Source: Mesocentrotus franciscanus
Taxonomy: Eukaryota > Echinodermata > Echinoidea > Camarodonta > Strongylocentrotidae
Length of the DNA: 64,000 nt
NCBI GenBank assembly: GCA_037976565.1
Contig: CP137674.1
Span: 1,269,690 to 1,333,689 of the forward strand
Reading direction: 5' to 3'
How positions within the stretch are numbered: position 1 is the first letter of the stretch; each line of letters opens with the position of its first letter. Both the position numbers and the translations under genes were made by a program. Below are positions 1-10,693 of this stretch, piece after piece. The notes beneath the pieces were generated by a model. That model had not been told where the DNA came from and did no database searches. It saw only the letters and a program-made list of their open reading frames with translations.

Positions 1-147
1 TGCCAGGGAAACATCGCTTACGGGCCGAGGGTTCAAAATAGCCCCCCAAAATCGCCTCGCCGCTACGCGGCTCGTGGACGATGCTCCGCATTGTCATTTG
101 GTCAAACCGCCCCCCCCTCCCTTAGCAAAAAGCTAGATCCGCCCCTG
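1..147. mobile_element. Possible right terminus of a hAT-like element, cut by the window edge
   Basis: The block ends with CTAGATCCGCCCCTG, whose reverse complement starts CAGGGGCGGATCTAG, a typical form of hAT transposon terminus. C-runs lie just inside it, as in other hAT subterminal regions. The left end and its target duplication lie outside the window, so the insertion cannot be confirmed. It could instead be unrelated GC-rich sequence. Confidence 0.4.
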
Positions 148-190
148 CTAAAGAGAAATAGAAAGAAAGAGACAAAGAAAGAAAGAATAG
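148..190. repeat. Purine-rich junction spacer
   Basis: A short GAAA-rich purine stretch separates the possible hAT terminus from the first satellite monomer. No left terminal inverted repeat for the satellite-bearing element is visible here, so the left end of array 1 may be truncated or rearranged. Confidence 0.5.
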
Positions 191-2035
191 TGACCTGCCA
201 GTGACACAAAATAATGAGGTATCAAAATATGCTCATCTGACCGTAACTAAATGCCTAAAACCCCAGAACTTTCCGTGGCTCAGCCCCCTCGAACCCACCA
301 GGGGCTTAAGGCGGGCCCCTGAATGCTTATCTGACCGTTATAAAATGCCTAAAACCCTGAGCTTCCGGGGGCTCTGTCCCCTGGATTCCACCTAGGGCCC
401 AAAGGCAGGCCCCTGGATGCTCATCTAACGGTAATTTAATGCCTAAAACCCCCGAGCTTCTGGGGGCTCCGCAACTGGACCCCACGCCAATAAGTGTCCT
501 GCCAGTGTTACAAATAAGGTATTAAAAAATGCTAATCTGACCGTAATTAAATACCTAACACCCTGAACTTCCGAAGGCTCTGCCCCCTCGAACCCACCAG
601 GGGCCTTAAGGCGGGCCCCTGAATGAATGCTTATCTGACCGTTATAAAATGCATGAAACCCCTGAGCTTCTAGGGGCTCCGCCCCCTAGACTCCACGCCA
701 ATTAGTGTCCTGCCAGTGTCCCAAATAAGATATCAAAATATGCTCATCTGACCGTAATTGAACGTCTAAAACCCCTGAGCCTCCAGGGGCTCTGCCCTCT
801 GGACCCCACCTAGGGCCCTAAGGCGGGCCCCTAAATGCTTATCTGACCGTTATAAAATGCCTTAAACCCTGAGCTTCTGGGGCTCCGCCCTGGACCCCGC
901 CCCCTGGACCCACGCCAATTAGTGTCCTGCCACTGTCACAAATAAGATATCAAAATATGATAATCTGACCGTAATTAAACGCCTAAAACCCCTGAGCTTC
1001 TAGGGGCTCCGCCCCCTAGACCCCACGCCAATTAGTGTCCTGCCAGTGTCCCAAATAAGATATCAAAATATGCTCATCTGACCGTAATTGAACGTCTAAA
1101 ACCCCTGAGCCTCCAGGGGCTCTGCCCTCTGGACCCCACCTAGGGCCCTAAGGCGGGCCCCTAAATGCTTATCTGACCGTTATAAAATGCCTTAAACCCC
1201 TGAGCTTCTGGGGCTCCGCCCCTGGACCCCGCCCCCTGGACCCACGCCAATTAGTGTCCTGCCACTGTCACAAATAAGGTATCAAAATATGATAATCTGA
1301 CCGTAATTAAACGCCTAAAACCCCTGAGCTTCTAGGGGCTCCGCCCCCTAGACCCCACGCCAATTAGTGTCCTGCCAGTGTCCCAAATAAGATATCAAAA
1401 TATGCTCATCTGACCGTAATTGAACGTCTAAAACCCCTGAGCCTCCAGGGGCTCTGCCCTCTGGACCCACCTAGGGCCCTAAGGCGGGCTCCTGAATGCT
1501 TATCTGACCGTTATAAAATGCCTTAAACCCCTGAGCTTCTGGGGCTCCGCCCTGGACCCCGCCCCCTGGACCCACGCCAATTAGTGTCCTGCCACTGTCA
1601 CAAATAAGGTATCAAAATATGATAATCTGACCGTAATTAAACGCCTAAAACCCCTGAGCTTCCAGGGCTCTGTCCCCTGGACCCAACCAATGGCCCTAAG
1701 TCAGGTCCCTGGATACTCATCTGACAGTAATTATTGCCTAAAACCCCTGAGCTTCCGGGGGTTCCGCCCCCTGGACCCCACGCCAATTAGTGACCTGCCA
1801 GTGTCACAAATAGGGTATCAAAATATGCTCATCTGACCGGTATTAAATGCCTAAAACCCCTGAGCTTCCGGAGGCTCCGCCCCCTCGACCCCACCAGGGG
1901 GCCTAAGCCCCTAAACCCCTGAACTTCCGGGGGCTCCGCTCCCTGGACCCCACGCCAATTAATGACCTGCCAGTGTCACAAATAGGGTATCAAAAATATG
2001 CTCATCTGACCGTAACTAAGATGCCCCTAGACCCC
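190..2035 (+). repeat. Satellite array 1 (about 94/112-bp monomers, local 331-bp higher-order unit)
   Basis: Tandem monomers carry the recurring words GCCTAAAACCCCTGAGCTTC, GGGGCTCCGCCCCCTGGACC, GACCTGCCAGTGTCACAAAT, GGTATCAAAATATGCTCATC and TGACCGTAATTAAA. Long monomers contain the AGTGACCTGCCAGTGTCAC block. Short monomers replace it with a GGGCCCTAAGGCGGGCCCCT block. A three-monomer unit of about 331 bp is repeated: its marker CCTGAGCTTCTAGGGGCT starts near 661, 991 and 1323. Short open frames here are by-products of the repeat and are not annotated as genes. Confidence 0.95.
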
Positions 2036-2183
2036 ACGCCAATTTACACTACGCTCTACCTGATCGTAAATACGTTACCCCCCGTTCCCCTTTGAAAAAC
2101 GTTCAGCGGGACCTGCATGTAAGAGTGGGTGATGCGGATTTTTGTCTGCCAGCCCCCAAACTTTTTTGTTCATTACGCCACTG
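2036..2183. mobile_element. hAT-like right end bounding satellite array 1
   Basis: After the last monomer a non-satellite segment begins AATTTACACTACGCTCTACC, passes GAAAAACGTTCAGCGG and CCTGCATGTAAGAGTGGG, and ends ATTACGCCACTG. The same segment closes the large array at 41770-41919, where an 8-bp target duplication proves the end. By homology, array 1 is the interior of another copy of the same non-autonomous element. Its left end is not visible. The next 8 bases, TACTAAGT, would be the duplication to look for upstream of the window. Confidence 0.8.
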
Positions 2184-2185
2184 TA

Positions 2186-3965
2186 CTAAGTCAAAAGGTA
2201 ACCTCTGAGCTTTTGTTTAAAATAATTCATGGAGGGGCTTTCAACTAGTTCGTTATTCGGGCTGTTCCAGAATTTGGGCCCAGCAAAAGTAACTGTTTTG
2301 TTTGCAAAAACGGTGCGAGTTCGAGGGAGATAAAAATGGTTTGTCTGTCTAGTACAATAAGAATGCATAGTATTACTGCGTTAAAAATGAGGTCGAACGC
2401 ATCTGGTAAATTATCTTTTTACAGTTCATACATATATATTCCAAGATCGTATTGGTGCAAGAATATTACAATTATAGAAAAGCATATTTGTATGGGCAAG
2501 AAAACAAACATCATTATTCTAACAGCCCGTTTTGGTACAACATTAACTTTATCCATAAGGGTTATAGAGATATTCCCCCATGCGAGTGTACAATAATTAA
2601 GATAAGACAATATCATGACAGAATAGAGTAGAAGCATGACATGAGGAGGTACACAAGGTTTCAACTTATTCATTACACCGAGCTCCGTGACAACAGCTTA
2701 CATAAACAATCAATGTGAACTTTCCACGTTAGTTTACTGTCTATGTAGACACCAAAACATTTGGTGGATTCAACCTGGTTGATAGTTACGTTATTGATTT
2801 TGATATGACCTGGTAAGAATAATACAGAACTACTGAGTAGCATGAAATATGTTTTATTTATATTAAGCGACAATTTATTGGCTTGGATCCAGCTAAAAAC
2901 TATTCAGTGTTGGCAGTGTTTAGAAGTGTGTCTGGGTTTTTAGTGAGAGCACAATAACTTGGAGTCATCCACAAAAAGAATAAATGATAAGATTTCAGAT
3001 GAGTTTTTGAGATCATTAATGTATACAATAAAAAGGAGCGGTCCTAATAAAGAACCTTGAGGGACGCCACAGGTAATTGGTTGAAGAGTCGATTCAGAAC
3101 CATCTATATATATACATACTGTCTTCTACCATTGAGGTAGTTCCTTAACCACCCCAAGGCCTTCCCCCGAACACCATTGTGGGACAACTTATGGAGTAAA
3201 ATAGCATGATTAATTGTTTCGAAGACTTTGGAAAAGTCCAGGAAAATACTCACAGCATGTAACAGATTGTCGATAGCCTTTTCAATCTTATTTATAAATA
3301 ATAAAAGTGCGTGCGCGGTTGAGTGCTTCTTGCGAAAACCAATTTGGGACCCTGAGAGAACATGATTAAAATTAAAAAAGCAATAAGGCGAGCATAAACA
3401 TTTTTTCGAGAATCTTTAAGAAACTTGTTAGTAGTTAGATAGGGCATTTCTATTTACCTATCTCTTGTTGATCACCTTTCTTAAAAATGGGTATAAATCT
3501 TTGCGATCTTCATTTTATTAAAGATAGTGCCAGTTGTTAGTGATTGGTTGAAAATATGTGTTAGAGGAGAAACTATTTTTTGGTTTTTTTTTTTTTTTGA
3601 AAACATTAGTTTTCCATCATACCCTAAACTATTTTTCAGTTTTAAATCAATAACTTCAGTTTCGTGAGTAGGTACAAAGAATGGACTATTTGAAATGTTG
3701 CCTCTTAGAAAAAAATGGAAATGGTAAATTGATTTCGGGAATGTTTCGCGCAAGATTAGGGCCTTTGTTCACAAAAAATGAATTGAACAAATTGGTTTTT
3801 ATTTTGCTATATTTAAAACTGTGTTGACTTCCTTCCACGTACTTTTGATGTCGGACATGAATATATTGAATTGATGGGAATAATATTGTTTTTTGGCTAT
3901 GCGAAGTATAACAGTTAGCTTATTCCGATAACGAGTATTTTTACTTGTAATCCTTTCGTTTGGTT
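2186..3965 (-). mobile_element. Decayed CR1/jockey-like LINE (reverse transcriptase region)
   Basis: Read on the minus strand, broken frames spell a non-LTR reverse transcriptase in the correct order. Near 3.85-3.96 kb is a pre-RT segment (RNKLTVILRIAKKQYYSHQF). At 3.5-3.75 kb is a region with NSLGYDG. Near 3.33 kb is GFRKKHSTAHA. Near 3.06 kb is GVPQGSLLGPLLFIVYINDL, followed by FVDDS, the position of the catalytic [YF]xDD box. At 2.67-2.87 kb is the thumb region with GVYIDSKLTW. A C-terminal tail with AGPKFWNS ends near 2186. Frameshifts and stops make it inactive. No endonuclease domain is recognisable. Its 3' end abuts the hAT-like terminus of array 1. Confidence 0.9.
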
Positions 3966-4583
3966 CAGTTTTATATTTATAGAATAATCTTCTTTTTTTC
4001 CTTCTATTTATGGACCTTACATTGCCTTAGTTTCAGACTGGCTATTTCTGAAGGGCATACTACTGTCATGCATGCCGTTTCTTCCCAGATTCATGCCTCC
4101 CTCCAGAAAACCAATACTGGAGGTTCGTTTCGTGAAGAAGCCACATGACCAAAAATGGGTAAACAGACATTACCACCATTCTTTTTTTTGTGGGGGGGGG
4201 CGTAGTTAAGCCTGATCATTGCAAGAAGGCTTTGTTTATCATGATGTCGATGGTGAGAATGTGTTGCTATCCCATTACAAATTTCTCTATATATTTTTAA
4301 CAATCCCTATACCGTTCTGACTGTTTCTCTCAATTAATGCCATTTTGGACGACATCTTATTTTTCTGATTTTCCTGACAGATAAAGCCCATGTTCACTGA
4401 TCTAAATGAATTGGTTGACCCATGCAACCACAGCCTTTCTCTCAATACGATTCCAGAGCGTACTTTAGTTTTAATACACATAAACACGAGAGTAGTTGTA
4501 TAATACAAGTGTACATATGATTTCTATTTACTTGCGATTTTTAGATAACTTTATCAGAACCCTTTTTGTACACATTATTTTAG
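3966..4583. other. Non-coding, upstream of exon 1; nothing recognised
   Basis: AT-rich sequence with a G-run near 4192-4200 and several T-runs. I see no convincing exon, RNA gene or repeat here. It ends with a polypyrimidine stretch and ATTTTAG acceptor leading into the exon at 4584. Confidence 0.4.
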
Positions 4584-4709
4584 ATCGATGTCCATGCTTT
4601 AAATGACCCCCATATCCAACCTGTGAAGGGCGATGACGATGAGATTGTGTTCCGGCAGGGGACACTAAAAGTTGCTTGCCAGCTGGGTGAGAAGAGTACC
4701 AAATCAGAT
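4584..4709 (+). CDS. Death-domain gene A, first visible exon (internal)
   Basis: A 126-bp exon of 42 codons, bounded by an acceptor (ACATTATTTTAG) and a strong donor (GAT|GTAAGT). Only one frame is open; the other two meet stops within a few codons. Both ends are phase 0 in that frame. The translation starts IDVHALNDPH, has an acidic patch GDDDE, then IVFRQGTLKVACQLGEKS. The pattern suggests beta strands. A relation to ZU5/UPA-type modules, which often precede Death domains, is possible, but I cannot confirm it by eye. It joins phase 0 to 8383-8530. Earlier exons and the start codon are not recognised and probably lie upstream of the window or in the repeat-filled left flank. Confidence 0.7.
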
Positions 4710-4911
4710 GTAAGTGTACTTTTGTTCTCGGAAGTCCCATACTTAGTTCAAATGAATTGAAACAAAGGCAAAGTGGAAACAAGAACAGTCCGTGCATTTG
4801 AGTTGTAGTAGACTATATGATGTTTTTGTATTTCACATTCGTGTACATGATTGTAAATAGCCAGTTGGCTTTCATGTTATTTTTGAGTACCCCCCCCAAA
4901 AAAAAACAAAA

Positions 4912-4942
<31 letters not shown>

Positions 4943-5619
4943 TAACAGTCCGTGCAATTATTTATATTTGTGTTCATCATTATCATAACTTTAAATAAGT
5001 TTTTATTTTAGTATGAAAACACTGCTTGGTCCTTGATGTCATATATACTCGAATAAAAAAGTAATAAACATATGCTAATGATAATGCTCCTGATATAATG
5101 ATTTAAATAAACATGTCTTTTTGAATGTACTAAGTGACTTTGTGTGGCCATAGAATTAATCTTGAACGACGAGACGTATATTGCAGCTTAAAATTACATA
5201 TTTTGTTTTTTGTCCGTACAATATAGTTGAATCATTACGTGAAATAATAATTAAGGATTTCCCGTCTATTCTAACACTTTCCTCCTAATCTGGGAACGAA
5301 CAAATGTCAAAGCTAATTTAAGTAATTTGATTAATTTCAACACTTGTCCATTCATTTTCGTCAGATTTGTATGGTTGATCCAACTCGAACACATACAAGA
5401 AGGATGTTGTAAGACATGACTCCTCTATATTCAAAAGTTTGTTAAACTAAAAATTGGTATGAGGTATATATAGGAGTATGTAGCTTATCACCATACATAA
5501 GTGGTATTCTTGGACTGAGGTATTGAAATAGTTTATAATGTAAACAGAGATCATTTCAATAAGGGATTTAAACATGTAAATTAGCAAACTTTTTTGTTCT
5601 TCTTTTATTCAAGGTATCC
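4710..5619. other. Intron of gene A (left part), with A-run and (TA)n
   Basis: Between the donor at 4710 and the LINE relic the sequence is AT-rich. It contains a C-run and A-run near 4891-4920, followed by a (TA)n tract at about 4921-4944. No other feature is evident. Confidence 0.5.
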
Positions 5620-6965
5620 CATTTAAGGATTTGACATCTAAATAGTTTGACATATTATGAATGAGAACAGTTTCATAGAAATTAATCTAATAAATCTTTT
5701 AACATGAATATCCCAAGTTAGGTGATCATCAATTTCCACCTCCCAAATATTTAAAATTATGAACCTGTTCCAATTTAATTCCATCCATGTATATATTTAA
5801 GCTATGTGACTTACGTGTACTTAAAAGCATATTTTTAGTCTTATCTACATTAACTTTTAAGTTATTCTGAGTATACCATCTATGTATCGAATCATTTTGT
5901 AACAATATGGTTAATTCATCAATATTCTTATATGAGAAGAGTATATAAGGACATCATCAGCAAACGCATTATAATTATATGTTTGCAAAGACTAAGCTAT
6001 ACCATTAAGAAAAAGTAAAAATAAATAGGTCAGAGGACACTCCCTTGAGGTATCCCATTTGATAATTGTTTTGAGTTTGAAAGTATACCATGACAGAAAA
6101 CCATCTGTCTCCTTTCAAACAAATGACTAGTAAACCATTCCAACTGTTCATCCTTTATATCGTAACATTGTAGATTGTAAAGTAATACTTTATGGTTAAT
6201 TGAAGCTCAACATTTCTAAATATCAAAAAAGCACGCAGCTACTAATTCTTTTTTTATTAAAAGATTCCAGCCAATCATCTAAAGTTCTATGAATACATGA
6301 ATTGATTGAATGGTTGGGAAGGAAAGCTGATAGATCAATATAAATCAATTAATTCATGCGAAGATAAATCAATAATTGTTTTTGAATAATTGTCTCTAGA
6401 ATATTCACGACAGGTTACAGATGTTGGTCTAGAGTTGGTTAGATCATCTTTTTTCCCGTACCTTAATAAATCGGTGTTAATTTGGATATTTTCCAATCAG
6501 AACGAACTGAGCCATTTCTTAAACTTGCATAAAATAATAAAACCAATGGTTTAGATACAACTGATGCTCCAATAAAAAAGCAATATAGAATCTACATTAA
6601 CAAGGTAAAGATTACTTACATTTTCAAATTTGCATAAAAATCCATAATCAACACTTTAAGTCTTTGAAATTCAAAACTAGAAATAACTTCTGGATGTTTC
6701 CAGCTAAAATCATAATTGTTAGGCTTGTTCAATTTTCCAACTGACGCCAACAAAAAACAAATCTTTCAATCTATCAGCACTTAATACATTAGGCGTTTAC
6801 GTTTCCTTTCGGTGATCTTATTCAGCTCACGCCATATGTTTACTTTTTTTTACAATCTCTAATAACATCCTTGGTATAATCCCTCTTATTGTCACGTTTT
6901 AATTTAGTAATACGATTTCTTATGCGTTATTTCTTATTATTAACAAACAGCATTGACTTCATTTC
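5620..6965 (-). mobile_element. Decayed LINE reverse transcriptase, second family
   Basis: Minus-strand frames, broken by frameshifts and stops, give RT landmarks in order. Near 6.85-6.95 kb is a basic pre-RT segment. Near 6.45-6.5 kb is SDWKISKLTPIY followed by a lysine-rich stretch. Near 6.05 kb is GIPQGSVL. Near 5.96 kb, in a shifted frame, is AFADDV (the catalytic [YF]xDD box). At 5.78-5.87 kb are KVNVDKTKNMLLS and NFKYLG. The motifs differ from those of the 2.2-4.0 kb LINE, so it is another family. It lies inside the intron between exons 4584-4709 and 8383-8530, opposite to the host gene. Confidence 0.85.
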
Positions 6966-7284
6966 ATTTTAATGTCTGATGAGGCTGTTAAAGGCAATAC
7001 AAAGTTTTAGTAATATTTCAACAGAATTGGATTATGAAATTTAAAATTTGCATTACCATTGTGAAACTTAGTGTTAGAATAAGCAACTTTGAAAAAATTG
7101 GGATCTAAAACGCTAAGGATTTTGAGAAATTTATATATCAAATTTTCGGTGCTCCCGATAAATTTCAAATAGCGCCTACGGCCATAAAATGGTAGCTGCG
7201 ACCACGAAAATCTCGGAATACGCAGTTATGATACATAATTTCCAAACGGGAACAGAAAATCGGTCGATTTTAGTCAAAAACAGT
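6966..7284. other. Intronic sequence, nothing recognised
   Basis: AT-rich sequence between the LINE relic and the dispersed repeat. I see no coding or structural signal that I can support. Confidence 0.4.
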
Positions 7285-7490
7285 ATTTTGAAGCTAAAGT
7301 AATATCAATCTTTAGAGGGAGCTATACAATATAAAAAGTTTAGTATTCACAATTTCATCACTTAAGACTCGATTTCAACCACGACAATGATCATTGAATA
7401 TTGTAGGATCGCAAATATACTTCCAATGCGTTCGTTTGAACCAAATTCATGACCCATACCAAAACTTTGTATTACCTTTAACGATTAGCT
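7285..7490 (+). repeat. Dispersed repeat A, copy 1
   Basis: About 200 bp recur with scattered substitutions at 11742-11945. Shared words include CAATTTCATCACTT, AGACTCGATTTCAAC, TTGAACCAAATTCATG and AATACCTTTAA. Both copies share orientation and order. Class unknown; it may be part of a longer mobile element. Confidence 0.8.
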
Positions 7491-7572
7491 AGCATATCTT
7501 GAAACCAAAGCAGTTCATTTGTTTTCTTCACATTAAACAACACAACACTTTGAAATAAAAATGGAAATAAAA

Positions 7573-7616
7573 AGCCCCCGTCAACGAGGCATGTACTCGG
7601 ACTCACTACCGGGGGC
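7573..7616. other. GC-rich hairpin
   Basis: GCCCCCG (7574-7580) is the exact reverse complement of CGGGGGC (7610-7616), with a 29-base loop, in otherwise AT-rich intron sequence. It would form a short stem-loop. Function unknown. Confidence 0.6.
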
Positions 7617-8022
7617 GGGCCGTTAAGTCCATTGTTCTTTAAAAGATAAATGAAACCACTGCACTTTTCTCCGTAAGCAAATATATATTCCTGTTTCCTA
7701 GCATGAAACCGATATGTCTTATCTGTGTGGAAACATAAAACTCCTTTATTGTTAGCTTGCTGCCCACACTACATGTCACTCATGCCACTGGTAGCGTGAA
7801 ATAAATTTGTATTGTTGTTCTCTTATCACTGCTCATAAATCATTTCGAAGGCAAGACAAGGAATAATCATGATAACAGGTAAAACAATCAATGCCGAGCC
7901 AACTGGAAAAAAGGAAAACAAAGTGCCAAATAACTCAGTTGAATAACTATGATGGTGATTATAATGATAATACATACTCATAAACCTACGCTACTAGGAA
8001 TATATTTATACATTTTTGTATA

Positions 8023-8055
<33 letters not shown>

Positions 8056-8382
8056 TTTTTTTTTAAACATACACAATGCAATTTTCGGGTGAAAAGGCAA
8101 ACACGTAACGTAACACATACATGTCTATCATTATAGCAAGCGAACGGTTGACAAATTCAAATGAAGTTCTGACGAAGTTCACTGAAAATTGAATTTCACG
8201 TTGATTTACTTTGACGAAATTAAATGCTAAACTATGGAATCGATTGGACTAATTTTGAAAAAACAGACCATTTTTATCATTATTTTCATCAGTTTCATCA
8301 GTACTTACTACATCTGCGTTTTGGCGCACATTTTATATAATAATGAATGGAAATTAATTACATAATCTGGCAATTTCCTCAG
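7617..8382. other. Intron with (TA)n microsatellite
   Basis: AT-rich intron containing an interrupted (TA)n tract at about 8017-8057 followed by a T-run. It ends in the acceptor GCAATTTCCTCAG of the next exon. No other element recognised. Confidence 0.5.
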
Positions 8383-8530
8383 GCTATTCAGTACACCGAC
8401 TTCAAGACGCAAACGAAAGTGACAAAGTACTTTGAGCTCGACCTGACCATGGAAAGTGATGAGACAATAGTGACACTTGAACTAATTCATACCTCTACAC
8501 AGAAGATCAAATTCATCACGCGTTTCCAAG
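8383..8530 (+). CDS. Death-domain gene A, second visible exon (beta-rich module)
   Basis: A 148-bp exon with acceptor TTTCCTCAG and donor CCAAG|GTAAAA. It begins phase 0, matching the phase-0 end of 4584-4709, and ends with one base of a split codon. The translation contains AIQYTDFKTQTKVTKYFELD, then LTMESDETIVTLELIH and KIKFITRF. The alternating hydrophobic/polar pattern predicts several beta strands. I suspect a UPA-like or similar adaptor fold ahead of the Death domain, from position and pattern only. The sequence is markedly more GC-rich than its surroundings, as expected for coding DNA. The split codon is completed by the 34-bp exon at 9402. Confidence 0.75.
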
Positions 8531-9401
8531 GTAAAACATCTCATGGATATGCTTAGTTGTTCCATGAGTATCAATATTTCATAGCTTATCACAAAGGACA
8601 TATTGCGGCAAAATGACATCATATTGGTAATATGCACGGTACAACTCGACCTGTGGTACATAAAAGTAACACAGAAATTAAATGATCACAATATTGTACC
8701 AAGTACAAGTTAAGGTTAAGCGACTTTACCTTCAACACTTGATATCATGATAAACATGTAGGCCTACATTCATTTAATTTTGTTTTGTATTATCATTTCT
8801 AACGTTTAACTCTAAGCATAATAAAGGCCAAAACTAATTCGTTTATTTATTCGACCATACGAAATAAATATATACCGGTAGACGAAATTAAGATAGATTA
8901 CCTGTAAATGAACTAAACTATGGACGAAATCTGTTTGGAACAAATGGTTCATGGCGTAATTGGTGTTCAGACAACTTTATTACAGACAAAATGGAAAATG
9001 GACTGAATAATGATGGACCAAATGGTTATTGGATCAAGTCGGACACATTTTTTATTTGAGGAAGTGGCAATAAGAACGGTAGAACCTCATGATTATATAT
9101 TGGCCCTACTTGCTAATTATACTAAATGATGATTGCACAAAACTACTGGACCATGTGTTTAGTGGAGAAAATTAGTTTTAGACTAAATGAAGTTAGATGA
9201 TCTGGGTATTGGCATCAAGTGGCTTTTGATCGAATGTCCATTGTTTTATACGACATATGTGTAAAAACATGCGATCGCGTAGATGACCCTTGTTAATATA
9301 CTAAAGCTTGAAACGGAGCCGTAGGAACATGTGGGAAATATGGGGAAGCTATATCCACTAGACGAACAAATAAACAAAAAAGAGTATTTTGCTTACAACA
9401 G
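8531..9401. other. Short intron of gene A
   Basis: AT-rich intron of 871 bp between GTAAAA and the acceptor TTTTGCTTACAACAG. Repeated words such as GGACAAAATGG/GGACCAAATGG occur near 8.93-9.03 kb but do not form a clear tandem array. Confidence 0.5.
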
Positions 9402-9435
9402 AACAGAATGCTCCTTCACCAACCATCGATGACAT
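9402..9435 (+). CDS. Death-domain gene A, 34-nt linker exon
   Basis: A 34-bp segment lies between the acceptor TTTTGCTTACAACAG and a consensus donor GACAT|GTGAGT. Two bases complete the codon left open at 8530 (giving E), ten codons follow (QNAPSPTIDD), and two bases remain. Those two are completed by the first base of the exon at 42829 (giving I). Both joins therefore keep a single open frame. The Pro/Ser/Asp-rich content suits a flexible linker between the upstream module and the Death domain. Its length makes a chance match possible. The phase agreement on both sides and the strong donor are the main support. Confidence 0.65.
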
Positions 9436-9454
9436 GTGAGTAGAACAATAATAC

Positions 9455-9546
9455 ACTTGTTTGTGTGTGTGTGTGTGTGTATTGGTGTGTGTGTTTTATA
9501 GAAGGAAGTCTAGATTTTTGCTCGGAGTCTTACAAAATTCACAAAT
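9455..9546 (+). repeat. (GT)n tract and short repeat shared with 43.2 kb
   Basis: A (GT)n run is followed by AGAAGGAAGTCTAGATTTT and then a segment ending AAAATTCACAAA. The same arrangement, GT-rich then the same ~50 bp with a few changes, occurs at about 43150-43232, just after the terminal Death-domain exon. Confidence 0.7.
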
Positions 9547-9876
9547 ATTCAATCTCCTTATCGTTTCCCCAATTTGTAAATTGCTGAATGAAGTGGACGT
9601 TATGGTGTAAATATTTGTCTTCATATAATAACGTCATTTATCAATCACACTCACAAACCCACAATATATAATAATATTATTTACAACTTATTTAGTGCAA
9701 TTCATTTCCAAAGAAAATGTGCTTTACATAAATTCGATAATTATTACCATAGCATTAGCTCCGGCAGCCGTTAACAGCGTACAGTGCTCGAGTGTGGCAA
9801 ATGTAGATTAATGTCTATCCCAAGGACCTAAGTGCCACACGACCACGACACCTCTCTTTCTCTCAACTTCTCTCTT

Positions 9877-9909
<33 letters not shown>

Positions 9910-10693
9910 CTATGTATACGAAGTGTTTAATGAGGCATGATGAACAAATGTTTGGCTGAAATGAGGCATTATAAATAATTAAAAAATAAAATCTGTATTC
10001 GAAATGAATGGAGTAAAACACAATCCCGTCACAAAGCTCAGGTTTTCCAACTATCTTAAAATTGATTTTACATTTCAGGTAACTGATTAAATATACATCC
10101 ATGAATGTACGGGGCTGATGTATTTAGCCTGAATATCAATTACCTGGTTTGTAAGCTGTGCGAGCGAGCTAAGCGTTTGGGTATATGTTTAGATTTATTT
10201 TAGTGGATATACTATTTCGTCATCAAATGCATACACATTTGACCTTGACAAGAGAACATAAAAGCACAAAGACCCCATCTCGCTACCTGGAAATGAGTTG
10301 ACAGGTAATAAATAAATATTTTCACTATGCAATAGGCCAGTTTCGTAATGTATTCACAGACCTTTAAATCGCATTACGTAATCGTAGGGTTGGTCAAACA
10401 AAGAAGTCGCGGTGCATAGCAGCCTACACTGTGTGTGCGTACAATACATGTGTTTGCTATGTTCGAGGTGTGATTGTATTGTCTGCTTTCGCTATTTTGA
10501 GAGAGAGAGAGAGAAGAAAAAGGAGGCAGTTTCAAACTTGAATAATACAAATCTTTGAGATGTGATTTTTTCCTTCATACATTTGATCTTTAAAATCGCG
10601 AGTTTTAGGCAAGAATAATGGGAAAGCATAATCGCTGTTACGGAACGTGCAATAGCGATTCACATCTTGCAGCCAAACCTGTTCGGCCAAGTC
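9547..10693. other. Large intron of gene A, left part; microsatellites only
   Basis: AT-rich with (CT)n passing into (TA)n at about 9852-9910 and a short (GA)n at 10498-10515. No coding exon or RNA gene is supported. Confidence 0.5.
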
